Counted from the stretch's first letter, positions 51,088 to 61,867 are shown. The stretch: DNA of 64,000 nt from Zunongwangia profunda SM-A87 (GCF_000023465.1 NC_014041.1:496001-560000), one strand, 5' to 3'. The notes: generated by a model not told the origin, from the sequence alone. Numbers and translations: made by a program.

Positions 51088-52881
51088 ATGTCTGTAGGGG
51101 CAATCATAACACTATGTGTTATAGTTTGTGCAATTATACTTTTTGCAACAGAACTTTTATCTATTGACCTAGTAGCCTTATCGGTTATGTTGGTTTTAAT
51201 CTTGACCGGAGTTATTTCTCCACAGGAAGGAGTGAATGGTTTTAGCAATAAAGCAACGATGACCGTTGCATTTATGTTTGTTCTAAGCGCAGCCTTATTG
51301 AAAACAGGTGCTTTACAAGTAATGGCGCATCGATTATCCTCGATTTTTAGGCATCGTTTTAATATGGGGATTGTTTTAATGATGATTTTAATTGCCGGAA
51401 TTTCCGCTTTTATAAATAATACCCCTGTTGTTGCTGTTTTTATCCCGGTGGTGATTCAGATAGCTCATTCTTCCGGGCAAAGTCCTTCAAAAATGTTGAT
51501 ACCTCTTTCATTTGCCTCGATTTTTGGAGGTAGTTGTACTTTAATTGGAACTTCCACAAATATTCTGGTGAGCAGTATCTCTGAAGCAGAATCTGGCATC
51601 CCAATCTCAATGTTCGACATGACCCCCCTGGGTTTAATTTTTATGATTGTGGGGATATTGTACATGATACTTATTGGAGTTAAACTTTTACCGGATAGGA
51701 AAACAAATAAGGATCTAAAAGCAAAATTTCAAATGAGCGGTTATTTGACCGAAATTGAACTTTTAGAAGATTCGGGCTCCATTGGCAAAAAGATTATGGA
51801 CTCTGGTTTGGTAAAGGAACTGGAAATGGATATTATCGAGATTCGTAGAAATGGACAAAAATTTACCTTACCGGCCGGGGATTTTATTTTGCAAAGTGGG
51901 GATGTTCTAAAAGTAAGATGCGATGTTGGAAAGATAAAATCTTTAAAGGACAGGGCGAAAATTGTTGTTGGTACGTCCATAAAGATTGGGGACGATGATC
52001 TAAAAGGAACTAATTCTACTATAGTAGAATTGGTTTTAACCGCAAATTCTGAAATTGATGGGAAAACCCTTAAATCTATGGATTTTAGGAGAAGATATAG
52101 AGCTATTCCTTTGGCGATCAGGCATCGGGAAGAAGTAAGACACGATCAGCTTTATGATGTAAAACTGAAGGCCGGGGATGTGGTTTTGGCAGAGGTTAAA
52201 ACGCATTATGTAAAAGAGTTAAGGAAAAAAGGGAGTGCGCAAAACGCTCCTTTTATAGTGCTTTCTGAAGATGTGATTACAGATTTTGATAAAAAGAAAT
52301 TCTATACCGTGATTAGTGTTATATTGGGAGTGGTATTATTGGCAACCTTTAATATTTTAGATATTATGGTAGGAGCTATAACTGGGGTGACATTGTTGGT
52401 GTTACTGAAAACAATATCGATGAAAGAAATGTACCAGGCGATTAACTGGAAAATCATTTTTCTTTTAGCTGGAGCATTAAGCATGGGGACTGCAATGAAT
52501 AATACCGGTTTAGATCTAAGTATTGCGAATACACTTATAAACACTTTAGGGGGCTGGGGGCCGGTAGCTATTGTATCGGGACTTTATTTGCTAACATCAA
52601 TGCTCACAGAAATTATGTCGAATAATGCAGCTGCAGCTTTGCTGACTCCTATAGCAATTGCAACTGCCGTTAATTTAGAGCTTAGTCCTATGCCGTTTTT
52701 AATGGCAATCATGTTTGCAGCATCCGCAAGTTTTATGACTCCTGTAGGCTATCAGACCAATACCATGGTGTATAGTGCGGGGCAGTATAAGTTCTTTGAT
52801 TTTGTAAAAGTGGGGACGCTGTTGAATATCTTATTTTGGATCATCGCCACACTTTTGATTCCCTTGCTTTATAAGTTTTAA
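51088..52881 (+). CDS. SLC13 family permease with internal TrkA-C domains
   Basis: A 597-residue transporter. The N-terminal half (residues 1-200) has repeated helices with [13 protein letters not shown] and [16 protein letters not shown] (the SNT-like motif of DASS carriers). Residues about 205-385 hold two TrkA-C (RCK_C) modules (for example [31 protein letters not shown]). The C-terminal half repeats the helix pattern, with [16 protein letters not shown] and [13 protein letters not shown]. It probably couples Na+ to a divalent anion such as sulfate or dicarboxylates. Promoter and position next to tRNA-Gln show an independent unit. Confidence 0.9.
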   Translation: MSVGAIITLCVIVCAIILFATELLSIDLVALSVMLVLILTGVISPQEGVNGFSNKATMTVAFMFVLSAALLKTGALQVMAHRLSSIFRHRFNMGIVLMMILIAGISAFINNTPVVAVFIPVVIQIAHSSGQSPSKMLIPLSFASIFGGSCTLIGTSTNILVSSISEAESGIPISMFDMTPLGLIFMIVGILYMILIGVKLLPDRKTNKDLKAKFQMSGYLTEIELLEDSGSIGKKIMDSGLVKELEMDIIEIRRNGQKFTLPAGDFILQSGDVLKVRCDVGKIKSLKDRAKIVVGTSIKIGDDDLKGTNSTIVELVLTANSEIDGKTLKSMDFRRRYRAIPLAIRHREEVRHDQLYDVKLKAGDVVLAEVKTHYVKELRKKGSAQNAPFIVLSEDVITDFDKKKFYTVISVILGVVLLATFNILDIMVGAITGVTLLVLLKTISMKEMYQAINWKIIFLLAGALSMGTAMNNTGLDLSIANTLINTLGGWGPVAIVSGLYLLTSMLTEIMSNNAAAALLTPIAIATAVNLELSPMPFLMAIMFAASASFMTPVGYQTNTMVYSAGQYKFFDFVKVGTLLNILFWIIATLLIPLLYKF

Positions 52882-53340
52882 TAAAATCTATGTTTAAAAA
52901 GCTTAAATTTATTGTGTTTTTAAGTTTTTTGAACTTTTGGATCAGAGTTCTGTAAAAATGAAAAATTTTAAAGTAAAGATTTATTGCTTTATTGAAGAAA
53001 TTGTTTTAGCTAATTCAGCATCTCTCATTTTTACGAGAATGGGATTATTTTTATCTTTAAAACTGTGACTAGTTTTTGTATCTAGGATTGAAACTTTTTG
53101 ACAGATAGCGATTTTAATGATAAACTTTTGCATCCAGAGTATTCTATTAAGTTACTAGGATTGGAATTCATCTGATTAATTCCATTATTTTATTTATATC
53201 ACAGACAATTAAATATTTCCTGATAAGTGGATAATGATGATGCATTATTATCGTTTATGACTAAAGATCGAGATAACTAAATTTGTTGTATAACTATGGT
53301 TCTAAAATTATTAGAAAAAAGGAATCAAAAAATCTATCAG

Positions 53341-53715
53341 CTAATCGGTTGTTTCTCGTTCAGTAGGCAAAAGTTTAGAAATATCTCTTTTTGTATGATT
53401 GCGTAGTGCTTCACGCATAGCAACTTTAAGTACAATCTCATAATCAGTACCTGTAATGTCTGCGGTATTCAAGATATTTTCTAAGGTTAATTTTCTTGGA
53501 TCATTATATCGATCGACCATTGTTTCGTAGCTTATACCTAGGGCAAATGGCATCCCGGTAGAATATGTACTGGAAACTTCTTTCATCGAACGAACATCGC
53601 CAGTAGTAAAACGAGACTTAAGATTTCTCAAGGCTTCGTTCATTGTATTTGGGTTTACTCTTTTCTCGTATTTTGCTGAATTATTTTCTTTGGATTTATG
53701 TGCATTTTTAGCCAT
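53341..53715 (-). CDS. Small HTH-like protein, unknown, possibly DNA-binding
   Basis: A 124-residue basic protein with a Lys/Asn-rich N-terminus. Residues 60-105 have a pattern of a Bacteroidota mini-HTH: FALGISYETMVDRYNDPRKLTLENILNTADITGTDYEIVLKVAM. By eye the first helix pair and spacing match XRE-type proteins (ALGIS...TxxxxxxxPxxxTLE-xxxxAD-xG). The sequence around it has operator-like repeats. The 459-base gap on its left (52882-53340) is AT-rich and holds no gene or clear structure that I can support. Confidence 0.55.
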   Translation of the reverse strand: MAKNAHKSKENNSAKYEKRVNPNTMNEALRNLKSRFTTGDVRSMKEVSSTYSTGMPFALGISYETMVDRYNDPRKLTLENILNTADITGTDYEIVLKVAMREALRNHTKRDISKLLPTERETTD

Positions 53716-53768
53716 AATAGTATGATTTCTATAAATTCACTCTAAGATGACATCTTGACTAATACATT

Positions 53769-53833
53769 CAAATAAATATCACATTATACCAAATAAATAT
53801 CAGAAAAAATATGATAATTATTTGTTTTATTTG
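53769..53833. promoter_or_regulatory. Operator-like repeats upstream of the HTH-like gene
   Basis: The 13-base sequence CAAATAAATATCA occurs twice (53769-53781 and 53790-53802), exactly 21 bases apart, about two helical turns. Two inverted partial copies (TTATTTG at 53818-53824 and 53827-53833) follow. They lie between the HTH-like gene and the candidate RNA and suit cooperative repressor binding. Confidence 0.45.
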
Positions 53834-53928
53834 TATAATATGGGTAATATTGTATATGAAATTCAAGTTAATTTATGATATATAATAGATTATATCATAG
53901 AAGAATTGAAGAAAATCTGTGTTAACAA

Positions 53929-54171
53929 AGAGTCTCGACCGCAAATTCCGACAATTTGTAATCAGAACGAGACGGTAGGTTAATGCCCAAGGTGATATTT
54001 TGTGTACATTCGTACCGCAATAGCACTAAGGGCTCTATCGTAATTCCGTTTCTGATAGGCGTCGGAACCTCGCGGTACGGTTGATAGAGCCTCCCTGCTA
54101 TTTTTTTGTAATGGCTCTATACATCCAAAGAGACTCGTTTTCAACTTAATGATATGAAAACGAGTTTTTTA
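53929..54171 (+). ncRNA. Candidate structured RNA with pseudoknot-type pairings and terminator
   Basis: There is no ORF in this 240-base stretch, but there is dense complementarity: GTCTCG 53932/CGAGAC 53968-53973; GGCTCTATC 54031-54039/GATAGAGCC 54083-54091; CGTACCGC 54011-54018/GCGGTACG 54072-54079, which crosses the previous pair; TTCCG 54044/CGGAA 54063; AGCA 54022/TGCT 54096. It ends in a strong intrinsic terminator (54132-54171). GAGTCTC 53930 and GAGACTC 54130 could close the whole RNA. No known RNA family was recognised. Confidence 0.5.
54132..54171 (+). terminator. Intrinsic terminator of the candidate RNA
   Basis: ACTCGTTTTCA (54132-54142) and TGAAAACGAGT (54155-54165), perfect 11-bp stem, loop 12, then six T. 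Confidence 0.88.
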
Positions 54172-54292
54172 TTTTACACAAATCATGCGACCAGTAAGCC
54201 ATCTTTTTACGGACTGTCTGTTGCTGAGCGACTATTTCCGATTAAACCCAAGAATCCGATATAGTTATTGGAACCTGTTGTAATTTTTATTA

Positions 54293-54575
54293 AAGAGCAC
54301 ATGGAAACCCTGCTCTTCATCTGCTCATATTTGTCAATTTAATATTATAGGTGTAGTTCTTTTTTAGGCGAGTAAAACCTATAATTTAATATGATAATAC
54401 TGGCTTGTTAATAGGGATTTATCTTTTAATAAACAAGTAAAGTTGTAATATGTCCCCGTTGTTCGGTATTGATATTTAATATTAACCTAAACTAGAAATT
54501 ATAAGAAGAAACGAAACCAGATTGAATTGGCTTAAACTAGACCTTCCCCAGGAGATTGGAGTCGATTGGGGAAGG
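54293..54575 (+). other. Hairpins in the leader region of the SusC gene
   Basis: Between the candidate RNA and the SusC ATG (54172-54622) I see three stems: AAGAGCA 54293/TGCTCTT 54311-54317; ATTATAGGT 54344/ACCTATAAT 54377-54385; CCTTCCCCA 54542-54550/TGGGGAAGG 54567-54575. The last is 48 bases before the ATG and resembles leader hairpins in front of other flavobacterial SusC genes. No full promoter consensus was found. Confidence 0.45.
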
Positions 54576-54622
54576 CTAAGGTTTGATTAACTAATAAAGT
54601 AACACAAAACCACAGCGAAATT

Positions 54623-57592
54623 ATGAAAAATTTTTACAAGTACTGCAAATTTGGAGTGCTTATACCCCTATTATATATATATCTTCAGCTAGAGATCGGT
54701 AAAGTCTATAGTCAAAAAATTCAAAATCAGCAGACTGTTTCCGGTATCATTAGTAATCAAAATGAACTTCCTGTTCCGGGAGTAAATGTTCTTATTAAAG
54801 GTACCGCTACCGGAACCATAACCAATTTAGATGGCTATTACAGTATTCGTGCATCTGTTGGTGATACCCTAGTGTACTCTTATGTAGGCTATCAAACCAT
54901 AGAAAAAGAGTTCACGCGCGGGTATATGGGGGATATAATAATGCAACCGGCAGCCGATGCATTATCCGAGGTCATTGTTAACGCCGGGTACTATAATACT
55001 ACTGGGCGAGAGCGAACGGGGAATATTTCCAGAGTTACTGCGGCCGAAATAGAAAATCAGCCATTGGTAAATCCCTTGCAAGCCCTTCAGGGTAGAATGG
55101 CAGGGGTGGAGATTTCACCAGCTAGTAGCCATCCAGGAGGAGCAGTTCGAATACGGATAAGGGGAATTAATAGCTTGCGCGAAGAAGGAAATCTTCCTTT
55201 GTATATTATAGATGGGATGCCGGTGAATTCTACCCCAATCGAAAGTAATTCACTTATAGGCAATCGAGGTATTGATCCACTTAATAATTTAAATATTTCA
55301 AATATTGAGAGTATTGAAATCCTTAAAGATGCTGACGCTACTGCAATCTATGGCTCTAGAGGAGCAAACGGGGTTGTTTTGATTACCACAAAATCGGCTA
55401 AAAGAAGCAATGGAACCGGATTGGAAATAAATATGTATGCAGGAGTAGCTACTATGCCTAATCGTTTAGACCTACTGAATACGCAAGAATACTTACAAGT
55501 TAGAAATGCAGCTCTTGAAAATGATGGTCAGGGAATAACCGAAAGGAATGCTTATGATTTGTTGGTTTGGGATCAGGATCGATACACCGACTGGCAAGAT
55601 TTTCTTTTCGGTGGATCTTCAGAAACATTGAATACCAATTTGAACTTCTCAGGAGGTGATGATCTCACGTCCTACCGAATTGGAGGATCTTTTTTTGATC
55701 AGGGTACAATTTACCCTACTGACTATGAATATCAGAAAATAACTGGAAATGTAAACCTGAACCATCATTCTAAAGATAATAGGTTCTCTATAGCTGCGGC
55801 GCTTAACTATGGTGTGGATGATAATACCTTGGCCGGTAATATAGACCTAAATGCTTCAATTTTCGCATTACCACCTAATGCCCCGGAGGCTTTTAACTCA
55901 GATGGGAGCTTAAATTGGGAGGATTGGAATTTAGCTGGATTAGATAATCCATTGGAGGGATATTACAATTCCAATGTGACCACTTCTAATAATTTGATTT
56001 CTAATATAAATTTTACATACGAACTTTTTAAGGGGTTACAATTAAAAGCAAATTTAGGATATACTCACTATAGCAGTGAAGAACTGTGGAAATTACCCGC
56101 ACGATCTAATAATCCGCAGGATTCCTATATAAGTTCATCCTATCATTTAAGTAATGGAAGGGAGTCATGGATAGCGGAACCACAACTTATTTATGACAAT
56201 AAATTTAGCAAACTAAATCTTCAGTTTATACTTGGTTCCACCTTTCAAGAAAATACATCAGATCAAACATCCTTTCAGGGCTATGGATATGCATCTGATA
56301 ATTTGATTGGTAATATTGCTGCCGCTGAAACTATTCTCAACGCCAGAAATGTAAATTCTATGTACCGCTATAGTGCTGTATTTTCTAGAATAGGGATTAA
56401 TTGGAATAGAAAATATTATCTGAATCTTACAGGTAGAAGAGATGGGTCTTCCAGATTTGGTTCCAATAATAAATTTGCCAATTTCGGGGCGATTGGTGTA
56501 GCCTGGATTTTTAGCGAAGAGGAGTTTTTGAAAAAACTCAATTTTCTGAGTTTTGGGAAGTTGAGGAGTAGTTATGGAAGTACAGGAAATGATCAGATAG
56601 GGGATTATGGATATTTAGATGCTTATGAACCTACGGTTGGACCGGGAGGACTTATTCCTGTAGGCCTGGCCAATCCAGATTATTCCTGGGAGGTAAATAA
56701 AAAGTTTGAAGCAGGATTAGAACTCGGTTTTTTCCAAAATTGTTTAGAAACCGAAATAAGCTTTTATCAAAATCGGTCTTCAAATCAGCTTGTAGGTTAT
56801 CCACTTCCATATATTACTGGATTTAATTCAGTTCAGGCGAATTTACCAGCAACGGTAGAAAATAAAGGTTGGGAGTTTGTGCTGCATACCAGAAACATCG
56901 AAAATTCAAATTTAGCCTGGAATACTTCTCTAAATTTCACTATTCCAAAAAATAAGCTTGTTGCTTATCCTGATATTGAGGAATCTTCCTATGCTAATAC
57001 ATATAGAATTGGAGAACCGCTTAATATTTCTCTGTTATATGAATATACCGGAGTAGACGCCGAAACAGGGCGCTATAGTATTAGAGATGTAAATGAAGAT
57101 GGAAGATATGATTATCAGGATCAAATCATTGTTTTTAATGCAAATAGGGAGTTTTATGGAGGTATTAATAATTCTATTGAATACAAAAACTTTTCACTGC
57201 AGTTTCTATTTGAGTTTGTAAAGCAAAAGGGGACACTTAATTTGTTTAATGCAGGACCTATAACAAATGTACTGGACGATGTCCTAGTAAATAACAGATA
57301 TCAACAATTTTCACAAAGTGTTGCATCACAAACAGCCTATAGGAATATGTCAGAGAGCAATTTCACAATTACAGATGCTTCTTTTGTGCGTCTAAAAACG
57401 CTATCGCTTAATTACTCGTTTCCAGAAGAAATAACGAAATCCCTAAGGTTTAAAGAGCTTCAATTATATATACATGCACAGAATCTTTTCACCTTAACAC
57501 CGTACGAGGGGTTGGATCCTGATCGTCCAAATACGGGTACATCATTTACTAATTTAAGAAGTATTACCGGTGGTTTACGTATTAATATCTAA
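54623..57592 (+). CDS. SusC/RagA-type TonB-linked outer-membrane protein
   Basis: A 989-residue receptor. The signal peptide ends near YSQ (residue 31). A CarboxypepD_reg-like domain follows (VSGIISNQNELPVPGVNVLIKGTATGTITNLDGYYSI, about 38-110), and then the plug: NISRVTAAEIENQPLVNPLQALQGRMAGVEISPASSHPGGAVRIRIRGINSL and GVVLITTKSAK. The barrel ends in GGLRINI. It imports a bound ligand with its SusD partner; the SusD gene starts 10 bases after the stop. No polysaccharide-degrading enzymes are near; the M16 peptidase suggests a peptide-like ligand. Confidence 0.94.
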   Translation: MKNFYKYCKFGVLIPLLYIYLQLEIGKVYSQKIQNQQTVSGIISNQNELPVPGVNVLIKGTATGTITNLDGYYSIRASVGDTLVYSYVGYQTIEKEFTRGYMGDIIMQPAADALSEVIVNAGYYNTTGRERTGNISRVTAAEIENQPLVNPLQALQGRMAGVEISPASSHPGGAVRIRIRGINSLREEGNLPLYIIDGMPVNSTPIESNSLIGNRGIDPLNNLNISNIESIEILKDADATAIYGSRGANGVVLITTKSAKRSNGTGLEINMYAGVATMPNRLDLLNTQEYLQVRNAALENDGQGITERNAYDLLVWDQDRYTDWQDFLFGGSSETLNTNLNFSGGDDLTSYRIGGSFFDQGTIYPTDYEYQKITGNVNLNHHSKDNRFSIAAALNYGVDDNTLAGNIDLNASIFALPPNAPEAFNSDGSLNWEDWNLAGLDNPLEGYYNSNVTTSNNLISNINFTYELFKGLQLKANLGYTHYSSEELWKLPARSNNPQDSYISSSYHLSNGRESWIAEPQLIYDNKFSKLNLQFILGSTFQENTSDQTSFQGYGYASDNLIGNIAAAETILNARNVNSMYRYSAVFSRIGINWNRKYYLNLTGRRDGSSRFGSNNKFANFGAIGVAWIFSEEEFLKKLNFLSFGKLRSSYGSTGNDQIGDYGYLDAYEPTVGPGGLIPVGLANPDYSWEVNKKFEAGLELGFFQNCLETEISFYQNRSSNQLVGYPLPYITGFNSVQANLPATVENKGWEFVLHTRNIENSNLAWNTSLNFTIPKNKLVAYPDIEESSYANTYRIGEPLNISLLYEYTGVDAETGRYSIRDVNEDGRYDYQDQIIVFNANREFYGGINNSIEYKNFSLQFLFEFVKQKGTLNLFNAGPITNVLDDVLVNNRYQQFSQSVASQTAYRNMSESNFTITDASFVRLKTLSLNYSFPEEITKSLRFKELQLYIHAQNLFTLTPYEGLDPDRPNTGTSFTNLRSITGGLRINI

Positions 57593-57602
57593 AAATCATA
57601 AA

Positions 57603-59000
57603 ATGAAAAAATATACACATAAAGGCTTCATTTTTATAGTAATGTTGGCATTTCTAATACTTTCCTGCGAAGATTTCCTAGAAATAGAAACTCCGAGAAA
57701 CAGAATGGTAAGTGAAGAAGTATTTTCTTCAGAAGAAACGGCTCTTAGTGCTATCCAAGGCATTTATAATGAACTATTTGTTTCTGCATTTAGTAGTGGA
57801 GGAAGGAATAGTGTCACTTTTCTAACTGGCCTGTCCAGTGATAATTTAGAGGGGCTATCATCTTCCAATATTCCCAGAGTTCAATTAGATGAACATGAAA
57901 TAACCGCCGATAATGAACTGATTTTATACCTGTGGACGAGTGCTTATAACACGATCTATATGTGCAATGCTTTTCTTGATGGGATTGCTAATTCTGATGA
58001 GCTCAATATGGAACTTCGAGGTCAATTGCAGGGAGAGGCTTTGTTTATCAGAGGATTTACTTATTTCTATCTAGTAAATTTATACGGAGATGTCCCTTTG
58101 ATTACCTCTCCAAACTATAGCGAGAATGCCGTATCAGATAGAACTAATTCAGAAGAAGTGTGGAAACTTATATTCGAAGATTTAGAGACTTCTTTGAATC
58201 TGCTTCCGGAATCATATAGAAATAATGAGCGTACAAATCTAACGAAGTATGCCGCACTTACTATGTTAGCCAGAGCTTCATTGTATAGGGAAGATTGGAA
58301 AGGAGTGGAGAATTATAGTACTCAGGTGATAGAAAGTAATCGTTATGACCTATTAGAGGATCACAATGATGTTTTTCTTGCCAATAGCAATGAGGCAATA
58401 TGGCAGATTAGTCCGTTAGGAAATGGTCAACAAAGCTCACAGACTAACGAAGGTGGTCTTCTGATCATCGATCCTGTCCTTTATTTTGTAGCAGTAGCGC
58501 GTTTAAATGAAGACTTTTATGAAACATTTGAAGAAAATGATTTGCGTCGTCAAAAGTGGATAGGCTATAATGAGGCTATAAATGTATATTTTCCTTATAA
58601 GTATAAAGTGTGGACAAGTAATGATTTACCTCCGCTTGAATATTCCATGGTATTACGCTATGCGGAACTGTATTTAATGCGAGCAGAAGCTCAAACACAT
58701 TTAGGAAATTATACCGAAGCCCTTCAGGATTTAAATGTTATTCGGGAACGATCAGAATTGCCCTCTATTTCAACAGAAGATGTAGTAAATCAAACCGAGA
58801 TATTAAATTTTATTATGGAAGAACGCCGAAATGAATTTTTCGCAGAATGGGGCCATCGATGGTTTGATATGAGGCGAACGAATCGTCTTGAAGAAGTGTT
58901 CGGAGAAAGACAAACCTGGCAAGCTACAGATGCATTGTATCCAATACCCAACGAGGAACGCAGGAAAAATTTAAACCTAACTCAAAATCCTGGTTATTGA
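57603..59000 (+). CDS. SusD/RagB-type substrate-binding lipoprotein
   Basis: A 465-residue lipoprotein (FIVMLAFLILSCEDF; Cys near residue 22) with the SusD fold: N-terminal ETPRNRMVSEEVFSSEETALSAIQGIYNELF (SusD-like N domain), TPR helices including EALFIRGFTYFYLVNLYGDVPLI, and the RagB C-terminal ILNFIMEERRNEFFAEWGHRWFDMRRTNRLEEV. It caps the SusC barrel at the surface. The ATG at 57603 is chosen because it gives a proper signal; an earlier in-frame start at 57570 would add unlikely residues. The M16 gene starts within its stop codon (TGATG). Confidence 0.94.
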   Translation: MKKYTHKGFIFIVMLAFLILSCEDFLEIETPRNRMVSEEVFSSEETALSAIQGIYNELFVSAFSSGGRNSVTFLTGLSSDNLEGLSSSNIPRVQLDEHEITADNELILYLWTSAYNTIYMCNAFLDGIANSDELNMELRGQLQGEALFIRGFTYFYLVNLYGDVPLITSPNYSENAVSDRTNSEEVWKLIFEDLETSLNLLPESYRNNERTNLTKYAALTMLARASLYREDWKGVENYSTQVIESNRYDLLEDHNDVFLANSNEAIWQISPLGNGQQSSQTNEGGLLIIDPVLYFVAVARLNEDFYETFEENDLRRQKWIGYNEAINVYFPYKYKVWTSNDLPPLEYSMVLRYAELYLMRAEAQTHLGNYTEALQDLNVIRERSELPSISTEDVVNQTEILNFIMEERRNEFFAEWGHRWFDMRRTNRLEEVFGERQTWQATDALYPIPNEERRKNLNLTQNPGY

Positions 59001-61867
59001 TGAGTAAAGAAAATAGAATATACATAACGTTTTTATGTCTTATAGTAGCATTTGAAAGTTTAATTGCACAGACCAATGTTGGTAATAGGCCTTTAACACT
59101 AGATAGTAGTGTAGTGCATGGGGAATTGGAGAGTGGAATGCAGTATTTTATAAAACCACTTAAAGATCAGAATAAATTGCAATTACACTTAATAGTAAAA
59201 ACCGGTTCCTATTTTGAACATGAAGATGAACATCAATTTGCTCATCTTATAGAACATTTAGCCTTTAAAAAAAGTATCAACTTACCTGAAGGACTTAAAG
59301 AAAATAAGGTATATCTGGATAAACTAAATATGGATTCTTATGATCTGATTGGTAATACCGGAACTAAAACAACCAACTATTACTTTAATGCACCAGCTGG
59401 GAATATGGAAGCCATAAAAGCTGGTTTACTTTGGTTTCATGAAATAGCGAAGAACGTAGATCTATCAACAAATAGTATTGATCAAGAGCGGGGAGTACTA
59501 CTTCAGGAATTTTCAAGAAGTGAACATGTATTAAAATATAACTTCTTAGCGAGCAAGTTAGATACAACTTTGTTTCCCTGTTCAAAATTAACTACTGATG
59601 CTGTAAATCATATGCAAAGCTTTCCAACTGAAAAAGTAAAAGAGTTTTATAAGAAATGGTATAGACCTAACCGAATGGCAATCCTTATTACAGGAAATGT
59701 AGAAGATACTCACCAATTAAAAAAAATGATCAGCGAACAAATGAGAGACCTTCCTATATCAAGCTCATTACATTTCGACAGGTATTGTGATTCCTTATAT
59801 TTTTTTAAGAAAAATCAGACTGAAGTATTGAGATATCAACCTAATAGTGAGGAAGTAGTTCAAACATCTCCTTTGCAACTTAATCTCTATTTTAAAGATC
59901 CAAAAACATGGCATTTTATAGGGAGTATGAGAGGATCATTTAGGGAGATAAAGATGAATCTTCTCTTATCCATATTAAATAAACGTTTAGAGCAGATAGG
60001 AGCAGAGTATAATTTGAATGTTTCAAGTCAAGTGTACCATACAGCCTTGGCAAATAATAAACAAAAAGGAAAACCAGTAAGCGCTTTAAAAATTATATTT
60101 TATTCAGACCCTGGAAATGAAGAAAGAGGTATTAGGAATATGTTTACAATCCTTAATCAAATAAGGACTTACGGCGTTTTTTCTGAAGAACTAAGAGTTG
60201 AAAAGGAAAATTTACTGAAAAGCTTTTCTGAAGAAAAGAATCATTCCATCAGATACTGGGATGAAGAAATGGGAGCGTATTATATGGGATTTGGTGCATT
60301 GCCTGAAAATAAATTGGAATTACTTAGAGCATATATTAATTCGGTTACAAATAAGAATATACTTGAACTTGCTAAAGAAGTGTTCAATAAATTCCCGGAA
60401 GATATCGGTATTATTGTTCCGGAATCTTATAAAGGAGTTTTAGATTCCAAAAATGTAGCCGCAGAATTTATCGATGGGCAATTTAAAAAGAAAGTAAAAT
60501 CATATGCACTAGAAAATAAAGATTATAAAGTTTTAATTGCGAATAATTTTGATTCATCAGCAATGTTAAGCATTCCGACTCGACAACCTGGGCTTTTGCA
60601 AAGTTCAGAATTACATCTCAGAAATGGTCTGCGTTTGATTTTAAAACCTCAGTCAGGTGATCAATCAAATAAGGTTAAGATTCATGGATTTCGAGAATTT
60701 GGAGCTGCTCATTTAGATAGGGAAGATTACTATTCAGCACTTTATATGCCAAAGGTTATTACACATATGGGGTTTGGTCATTTAGATAAATTTGATTTAA
60801 ATGAATTATATAGCCAAACAAATACGCTGAAGTTAGGTGTGAATCCTTATATTAATGCGTTAGAATCTGGTTTCAAATTTTCGGTATCACCGGAAGAAAC
60901 CGAACTTGGATTTCAGTTAATTAATCTGTTCATTAATCAGCCTAGAATAGACCAATCTGCATTTGTTGATTGGAAAGATTCCAGTATGAAATTCACAGAA
61001 ATAGGGAGTGATGCTTGGAATCATTTTCTTGATAGTATGAATGAGTTCTCAGGAGATACTCTTAACATACCATATTCTGTAAAAGCTTTGAATATGATTC
61101 CTAAGGTTAACTATTCCAAAATTAAATTAATTCATGAACAGGTATTTGCACATGCGAATGAATTTACCTTTGTTATTACCGGTGATTTTCAAGAAGAAAA
61201 AATTATTAAACTAGCAAATAAATATTTAGGAAAACTTAAAAATGCTTCTCATCAAACGAATTTAAATTGTGAAAAGAGGTTTTCTAATTGCAGTGGTGTT
61301 AATGTAGTCGAGATTCCAGAATTTTTTGATACTAAAAATGCTTTTTATGGAATAGAGTTTCTAAAAGATCATGAAGCTTTTAGTTGGAAAAAGGAAATAA
61401 GAATACAGCTACTTGGTATTTTGGCGAATGAATTATTGAATCAGTTTCGAATGAATGAAGGTTTTTCACTCTATGATTTTGGAGCTACCGGACAGTATAA
61501 TGATGAACTTAGTAGATATGAAATCCGGTTCGTATTTTCAAGTACACCTGAGGAATTGGATCGATTGCGTTTGAGAAATAAGAAAATAATTACAGACTTA
61601 CAGCATGGTTCCTTTCCGTCAAATTATTTGTCTGTAGCTAAATCAAAGATAATTAAGTTTTTAAATTATAATCAAAACCCGAGTAAAATGCTTTATAGCT
61701 ACTACCGTTTTGAAAAACCTGTAATTGAAATGGATAAAAAATTAGAATTATTGGAAGGAATAAATTTGGAGGATATGGTTGAGACTGCTCAAGAAATCTT
61801 TAACAATGGTCAGGAATGTGAAACAGTCTTGATAAATACTCATGATCTAAATAGTGTACATCTTTAG
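59000..61867 (+). CDS. M16 family (insulinase-type) metallopeptidase with signal peptide
   Basis: A 955-residue protein. The signal peptide FLCLIVAFESLIAQ is cleaved near residue 24. The inverted zinc motif HLIEH is at residues 82-86, and the third ligand Glu163 is in NSIDQERGVLL, which together make the active M16 domain. A second M16-like half (residues about 560-955) lacks the motif and is the usual inactive partner. It degrades peptides in a clamshell chamber in the periplasm. The ATG at 59000 overlaps the SusD stop, showing coupled translation; peptide breakdown after SusCD uptake is inferred. Confidence 0.92.
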   Translation: MSKENRIYITFLCLIVAFESLIAQTNVGNRPLTLDSSVVHGELESGMQYFIKPLKDQNKLQLHLIVKTGSYFEHEDEHQFAHLIEHLAFKKSINLPEGLKENKVYLDKLNMDSYDLIGNTGTKTTNYYFNAPAGNMEAIKAGLLWFHEIAKNVDLSTNSIDQERGVLLQEFSRSEHVLKYNFLASKLDTTLFPCSKLTTDAVNHMQSFPTEKVKEFYKKWYRPNRMAILITGNVEDTHQLKKMISEQMRDLPISSSLHFDRYCDSLYFFKKNQTEVLRYQPNSEEVVQTSPLQLNLYFKDPKTWHFIGSMRGSFREIKMNLLLSILNKRLEQIGAEYNLNVSSQVYHTALANNKQKGKPVSALKIIFYSDPGNEERGIRNMFTILNQIRTYGVFSEELRVEKENLLKSFSEEKNHSIRYWDEEMGAYYMGFGALPENKLELLRAYINSVTNKNILELAKEVFNKFPEDIGIIVPESYKGVLDSKNVAAEFIDGQFKKKVKSYALENKDYKVLIANNFDSSAMLSIPTRQPGLLQSSELHLRNGLRLILKPQSGDQSNKVKIHGFREFGAAHLDREDYYSALYMPKVITHMGFGHLDKFDLNELYSQTNTLKLGVNPYINALESGFKFSVSPEETELGFQLINLFINQPRIDQSAFVDWKDSSMKFTEIGSDAWNHFLDSMNEFSGDTLNIPYSVKALNMIPKVNYSKIKLIHEQVFAHANEFTFVITGDFQEEKIIKLANKYLGKLKNASHQTNLNCEKRFSNCSGVNVVEIPEFFDTKNAFYGIEFLKDHEAFSWKKEIRIQLLGILANELLNQFRMNEGFSLYDFGATGQYNDELSRYEIRFVFSSTPEELDRLRLRNKKIITDLQHGSFPSNYLSVAKSKIIKFLNYNQNPSKMLYSYYRFEKPVIEMDKKLELLEGINLEDMVETAQEIFNNGQECETVLINTHDLNSVHL

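Noticed and set aside
53929..54171. tmRNA, RNase P or SRP RNA
   Set aside because: None of their conserved sequence blocks were seen. An HDV-like ribozyme was also considered because of the crossing helices, but the spacing and the lack of a P4 helix do not fit.
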